The position numbers were made by a program, and so were the translations under genes. A stretch of DNA of 64,000 nucleotides from Cycas panzhihuaensis (Eukaryota; Cycadophyta), in contig CM041465.1 in assembly GCA_023213395.1 (NCBI GenBank), positions 156,991,741 to 157,055,740 of the forward strand. The letters run 5' to 3'. The notes beneath the pieces are model-generated. The model had not been told where the DNA came from. It made no database searches and saw nothing but the letters and a program-made list of their open reading frames with translations. The stretch's first letter is position 1, and every line of letters begins with the position of its first letter. This document shows, piece after piece, positions 59,371-64,000 of this stretch.

Positions 59371-60610
59371 TATTTAAAGGTTTCCTTTCTTTAAGGATTT
59401 TATAATAACCAAGGCGCCCTTTGACACATTTAAGACTCCTTCATGACCTATATGCTTAAAACCACCTAAATCTAGTTCACCTAAGGAAATCAGATTCTTT
59501 TTAGGATCAGGTACATGTCTAACCTCTGTTAATATTCTCACTACACCATCGAACATCTTAATTCTAATACTACCAATGCCCACTATCTTACAAGAAACTT
59601 CATTTCCCATAAGCACATCACCACCATTAAGAGGTTGGTACGATGAGAACCAACTCTTGTGTTGACACATGTGGTGCGAAGCACCTGAATTTAATAACCA
59701 GTCATGGTGATAATGGGAAACATTACAAGCAACCAAGATATCATCATCTGTACCATGATTTAACTCCACCTGATCAGCCTCCTTGGTAGGATCTTCCTTT
59801 TTCTGGAACTCCTCCCTTTTGAAGTAATCCTTCTTGAGGTGACTGGTCTTATTATAGTGCCAACACCTGAGCTTACTCTTCTTGCCTTTTGACTTTGACC
59901 TCGATGTATCCCTAGAGCTTTGTCCTTTATCAATTGTTCTACCCCTTGCTATCATGGCTTCTAATGTGGAGGTTTCAAGACTAAACTTCCTCTGCACTTC
60001 TTCCATCAACAAAGCACTCACAACAGAATCATATTCTAATTCATCTATAGTGCTAAAACTAATTGAGGTGATAATATTATCCTAGGATTTTGGTAATAAG
60101 CATAACAAGGTAACAATCTTATCCTCGTCCTCAATTTTGATATCGATACTAGCCAACTGATAAATAAGAGTATTGAAAATATTTAAATGGTCAGCAATTT
60201 TTATACCTTCCTTCATCCGTAATGAGTATAGTTGCTCTTCAAGCAGATTCGACTTGTCACTCATTTGGTCATATACATACCTTCCAACCGAGTCCATAAT
60301 CCTACTGTTGTCTGCTCTACTATGATGTTAAATAGAACTTCATCTAGCAAGCACAATCGTATTGTGTTAAGAGCCTTTTTGTCTAGATCATCCCATTTGT
60401 CATTGTCCATCCCTGCGGGTTTCCTTATTTTACTTGCAAGAGCTCTATATAAATCTTATTGTACAAGAACATCATATGCTTTCAACTTCCACAACTTGAA
60501 GTTGTTCTTACCATTTAATTTATCTACCTCAAACTTTGCACTTGTCAGTTTTGCCATTTGGTGTAGGAAAATCCAACACCAAAACCTTCACAAACTTGTT
60601 GCAAAAATAA
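59371..60610 (-). pseudogene. Element G copia gag and protease
   Basis: 60297-60082 (71 codons) is mid-gag: LLEEQLYSLRMKEGIKIADH and LNIFNTLIYQLASIDIKIED (family: L..ql....m.eg.sv.eHi..f..l...L......i.dedk...lL.sLP). 60021-59374 (215 codons) carries the rest of gag, the zinc knuckle CWHYNKTSHLKKDYF (59821-59871; two Cys now Tyr), and the protease site WLLNSGASHHMC (59654-59703; the catalytic Asp now Asn). Then VRHVPDPKKNLISLGELDLG follows. Gag N-terminus lies up to about 60590. Both Cys to Tyr changes are TGT to TAT on the coding strand. Confidence 0.92.
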
Positions 60611-60615
60611 AAGTG

Positions 60616-60629
60616 GTTCTGATACCACT
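60616..60629 (-). other. Element G primer binding site
   Basis: GTTCTGATACCACT; the minus strand reads AGTGGTATCAGAAC, the initiator-Met primer site next to the LTR. Confidence 0.9.
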
Positions 60630-61274
60630 TGTTAAGAAGACAAGGTCCCAACCCTTAAACTGCCACCAAGATCTAAACTATTCATGAAACTAGTTACAAA
60701 AATTAAAACTAAAAATTACATGCAAGTTCTTAAACTAGAGATAAAATAATAAACTAAATAAGAAAGCTAAGCACATAAATACACCTGATATAACGTGGTA
60801 AAACCCTAATAGTGTGCTATGGAAACATCCACACAAGAAAGGTATCGATCTTTATTATCACAAAATGGAGAAAATATATATAATCCTGTAACAAAGTGCT
60901 CACAGCAATAATAACTAGCCGTCAAACTCCTCATAGTACATTGAACACTATCAACATAATGAAAAATACCCTAAATTGGGCTACATGAGAGCGTCATCTA
61001 AGGCACAAATCTCAACTGTAGAATCTAGGGTATTTTGAGTAAATGACCCTGATTCTCTTTACAATTTAATATACTTCCAGTGCTAAATTTTTGGGTTAGG
61101 GGCTACGCCCCCAAATCCCCTCTTTATGGGGGGGTGTTCCACATCCCCCACATCCCCCTGGCTAAGGGGGGCTCCCGCCCCCTTTGGAACCCCCCAAGGA
61201 AGGTTTAGGAGGAACCCGCACTGCCAACATGTCAAAATTTTAGCCTCCAACCATTGTTGTCATATTACCTAACA
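60630..61274 (-). repeat. Element G 5' LTR
   Basis: It begins TGTTAAGAAGACAAGG on the plus strand and ends ATTACCTAACA; followed by the target duplication TGATT at 61275-61279. Confidence 0.94.
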
Positions 61275-61279
61275 TGATT
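61275..61279. repeat. Target site duplication of element G, right copy (TGATT)
   Basis: Identical to 55943-55947. Confidence 0.9.
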
Positions 61280-62110
61280 AAGTTCAAAATATATTTAGGT
61301 TAAAATATCATTATTTCAGAATCAGTTTGACAAATTTGTAATCCTAGAAAATAGTGTAAAATATGTATGTCAAACATTTTAAATTTATTCATCAAGATTG
61401 ATTTTAATTGATGAATAATGGGGAGTAAAGATCTAATGATTATTATATCATCTACATAGAGAATTAAGATAGTATTATTGTCATTTTCATGTCTAAAGTA
61501 AATATTAGAATCACTAATACATTTAGTGTATCCATTTTGTATAAGAAAATCATCTATTTTTATATACCAAGCTTCAGGAGCTTATTTTAAGCTATATATA
61601 GATTTTCTTAATTTATAAATGAGATTACAATTACAAACAAATCTAGGAGGTTGATTCATATAGATTTCTTCTTTAAGATTGTTGTTTAAGAAGGTGCTCT
61701 TAACATCCATTTGATAAGTTTCCCAACCAAAATTAGCAGCGAGAGCTATAATACTTTTAATAGTATTCATTTTAGCTACTAAAGCAAAGGTTTCATTATA
61801 ATCAATACCATCAATCTGTGAGAAATCTTTTTCTACTAAATAAGCTTTGTACTTTTTAATTGCTCCTTCAGAGTTAAACTTAGTTCAATAAACCCATTTA
61901 CAATCTACTATATTATTTCCAGGAGGTAGAGTAACTAAATTCTAAGTTGAGTTCTTTTTAAGAGCATCTATTTTAACTTGCATGGCTTGTTGCCATATAG
62001 GATTGTTACTTGCTTATTTAAACGTTTTAGGATCATCACTAGCTATAACTTTGGCCATTAGAGTAAAATTAGCTTGAAGTTTTTATGAATGAGTTTTTCT
62101 GATATCCAAA
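61280..62110 (-). pseudogene. Element F copia reverse transcriptase
   Basis: The minus-strand frame contains the catalytic ILILYVDDIII near 61440-61465 (YVDD intact). The open frame 61770-61582 reads ALAANFGWETYQMDVKSTFL (family: .a...w...QmDVktAFL.G.L.eeiYm.qP.GF), LKEEIYMNQPPRFVC and YKLRKSIYSLK. Upstream (61780-61980) the start of RT is readable: IDGIDYNETF-like and ALKKNSTXNLV-like segments. RT is split from RNase H by element G. Confidence 0.92.
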
Positions 62111-63560
62111 GGATTACCAACATTAGAACCAGCATCAGAAAGAGTTTTCTGAGCCCAAATAGGTTATTTTCTATTGTTGGTTTATTATTTTGGTGAAGTG
62201 GGATGACTAGATAAAGTAGAAGTAGTTGGTTCTTTTAAAGTCTAATTTTGAACTTGAGTAGATGAAGACTCAATTGATTCAGAATCAACATGAATGTCAC
62301 TGAGATCAATTAAGTGAGTATTAGTTAACAAGTTTTTAACTAGAAGTTCAACATAAGAAGTTTTTTATGAAGAGCCTTCTTCATCAAATATAACATCATG
62401 CAATATTAAAATCTTATGCATAGTTGGATTTAGAGGTTTATAAGCTTTACTTTCTTCATTGTAACCAACAAAGATGTATTTAAAACTTTTAGGATCAAGT
62501 TTCTAGCATTTTTCTTTGGGAACATATGCCCAAGTAACATTGCCAAAGATTTTTAAGCATTTAATAAAAAGTTTATGCCCAGACCATTTTTGTTCTGGCG
62601 TAATATTTTATAAAGATTTATATGGTAAATGATTTAATAAATAGTTGGAGTAAGCAATAACTTATGCCCATAATTTTAAGTCAAGACCCTTTGCATATAA
62701 TATGCATCTAGTTATCTCAACAAGTGTATAGTTTTTATGTTTACCAATATCATTTTATTAATAAGTATATGATATAGAATGTTGAAATTGTATTCCATGC
62801 TTTTTGCAGTAATTAGTAAAATTATTGCTTAAGTATTCCTTAGTATTATTTGTTTTGAAGATTTTGATTTTAGAGTTTGTTTAAATTTCAATTAAGGTTT
62901 TGAATTCAACAAAGATATCTAATACTTGACTTCTTATTTTTAACATATATACCCAGTATTTTCTAGAGAAGTCATCAATAAATATGACAAAATATCTGCT
63001 TCCAGAGTACAAAGGTACTTGGAATGGACCGTAAATATTAGAATGAATAAGTTTAAGTGGAGTTTTTTCTTAAAAGGTAGTATTATTTAGGAAAGGATCC
63101 ATGTGTTGTTTGCCTATTACACTGGCTTCACAAACACCATAGATAGTTTTTAGTGTAGGTAAGCCATGAACCATATCATTATTACTTAGGTACTAGAGTT
63201 TTCCATAACTCGTATGACCAAATTTAGCATGCCAAAGCTTATTGACTAGGTCAAATTTTACTATAAAGGCACTAGAAGTTTTGATTTTAGAATGCTGGAG
63301 ACTTGTTAAGCTATAAAGACCTATTTTATGATCTGTAGGTCTTGAGGTAATTGATTTAAATTTATTTAATGGTTATTTAATAATAAATTTATCTTTCCAT
63401 AATTCTACAATGAGATCTTTCTGGCAGATTTGATATACTGAAAAAAGATTAGGTAATAAGCTAGGAATGTAGAATACATTCTTAATTAAACCATCTTTCA
63501 AGGTAACATCATCTATTCCTTTGGCTTTATGTTGGGTTCCACTCCCAAAAGAGATCTTTT
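62111..63560 (-). pseudogene. Element F copia integrase
   Basis: Minus-strand readings include YFVIFIDDFSRKYWVYMLK near 62950-63000 (family: yf..FiDDfSR..WvY.L.), IKIFKTNNTKEYLSNNFTNY near 62810-62870 (DnGgEY altered), and KCLAKFGHTSYGKL-like GAG-pre-integrase sequence near 63190-63250. The C-terminal KIFGNVTWAYVPKE and FKYIFVGYNEESKAYKPLNP lie near 62430-62550 (family: lr.FGc.ayv.ip...R.Kld..s...iFvGY....kgYrl..p). Many TAA/TAG codons sit at Gln sites. Confidence 0.85.
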
Positions 63561-64000
63561 CTTCAAAGTTTGAATAGATTGATATAGAGTAAGATATTCT
63601 TAGTGTCTTATCATATGATGGGGAGCACCTAAATCAAGAATCCACAAGGGTAGTTGAGTAGTTAGTGCTGAAAAAACTATTGTAGAAGTAGTTAAAGAAT
63701 GATGAGAATTGTGAGATCGTGATTGGATCCCCTTAGAAGCTTTTCAGGTTTCAAAGGAAATTCTTTTCCTACAGACATCAATGGTGTGCCCATTTTTGTG
63801 ACAATAAGCATAACTAATATTCTGATTAGGATTCATATTAATAGTACTCCTTTTTTAAAATGACTATTTAGAGGTATTCTAAGATTTAGGTAATCTAGAA
63901 TACTTAGTGTTATGATGAGGATTATTTTAAGTGGATGAACCTCTATGAGGTTTTTGGAATTTGGGATGATGATGATTATTTTGATAGTTATTTTGATGTT
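63561..64000 (-). pseudogene. Element F copia protease and gag zinc knuckle (runs off window)
   Basis: The protease site reads LPLWILDLGAPHHMI near 63610-63655 (family: WilDSGAt.HM); DSG has become DLG. The zinc knuckle near 63765-63815 reads YCHKNGHTIDVCRKRI (family: C..Cgk.GH....C). Beyond it a His/Asn/Gln-rich gag stretch continues to the window edge (63900-64000). Confidence 0.8.

Larger units (their letters stand above)
55948..61274 (-). mobile_element. Element G: complete Ty1/copia retrotransposon nested in element F
   Basis: LTRs of 637 and 645 bp, PBS and PPT in place, and a perfect target duplication TGATT. At 5327 bp it has the normal copia length and a complete domain order: gag, zinc knuckle, PR, INT, RT, RNase H. 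It is the best preserved element in the window. Confidence 0.95.
54770..64000 (-). mobile_element. Element F: Ty1/copia retrotransposon, runs off the window
   Basis: Minus-strand copia with 3' LTR end at 55099, PPT at 55100-55111, RNase H at 55112-55942, then (after nested element G) RT, INT, PR and gag with zinc knuckle at the window edge. The 5' LTR lies beyond 64000. The left LTR boundary near 54770 is an estimate. Confidence 0.85.

Overview
The window is repeat-derived plant nuclear DNA. It is very AT-rich and made almost entirely of decayed retrotransposons: Ty1/copia, Ty3/gypsy with chromodomains, one Tat/Ogre-like gypsy and a LINE. I see no credible host gene, tRNA, rRNA or CRISPR array. 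Every coding region is broken, so coding domains are called pseudogenes. They were recognised by reading frames across stops and frameshifts. Many in-frame stops lie where the family has Gln, Trp or Arg (CAA/CAG/CGA to TAA/TAG/TGA, TGG to TAG/TGA), and differences between paired LTRs are mostly transitions. This is what long-term deamination of methylated cytosine would leave. A land plant with a large, low-GC, heavily methylated genome fits. A gymnosperm such as Welwitschia is one possibility, but that is only a guess.

Left part (1-13222). Two copies of a ~480 bp LTR face away from each other (1862-2343 minus, 4784-5262 plus). Next come LINE fragments (RT thumb at 6590-7085, zf-RVT at 8440-8800) and an orphan gypsy integrase plus chromodomain (about 9960-11150).

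Central nest (13223-49102). One chromodomain gypsy, element A (+ strand, LTRs 13223-13555 and 48783-49102), is split by three later insertions. B is a copia on the minus strand (16445-23395, TSD CCCAA, RT core deleted). C is a 15.6 kb Tat/Ogre-like gypsy on the plus strand (23475-39033, 2.4 kb LTRs, TSD CACGT). D is a chromodomain gypsy on the minus strand (40381-47306, 188 bp LTRs, a 737 bp TA tract). Taking out B, C and D leaves about 6.4 kb in the order LTR, PBS, gag, PR, RT, RNase H, INT, chromodomain, PPT, LTR. The reading frame continues across the B and C sites.

Right part (49103-64000). There is unassigned DNA, a (TA)n(GA)n microsatellite, a candidate copia-type LTR with PBS ending at 52127, and a minus-strand gypsy H (3' LTR about 52747-53147, INT 53170-54425). 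Last comes a minus-strand copia F (about 54770 to beyond the window end), whose RNase H/RT junction is split by a complete copia G (55948-61274, TSD TGATT).

Nothing here works as a host pathway. What the window records is relative order of insertion (A before B, C and D; F before G) and how each family decayed. The most unusual parts are in C (antisense reading region, archaeal-type RNase H without recognisable RT or INT, 620 bp tandem duplication and hairpin repeats before the 3' LTR), in D (TA tract plus 94 bp repeats), and in the GC-rich hairpins of the G LTRs.
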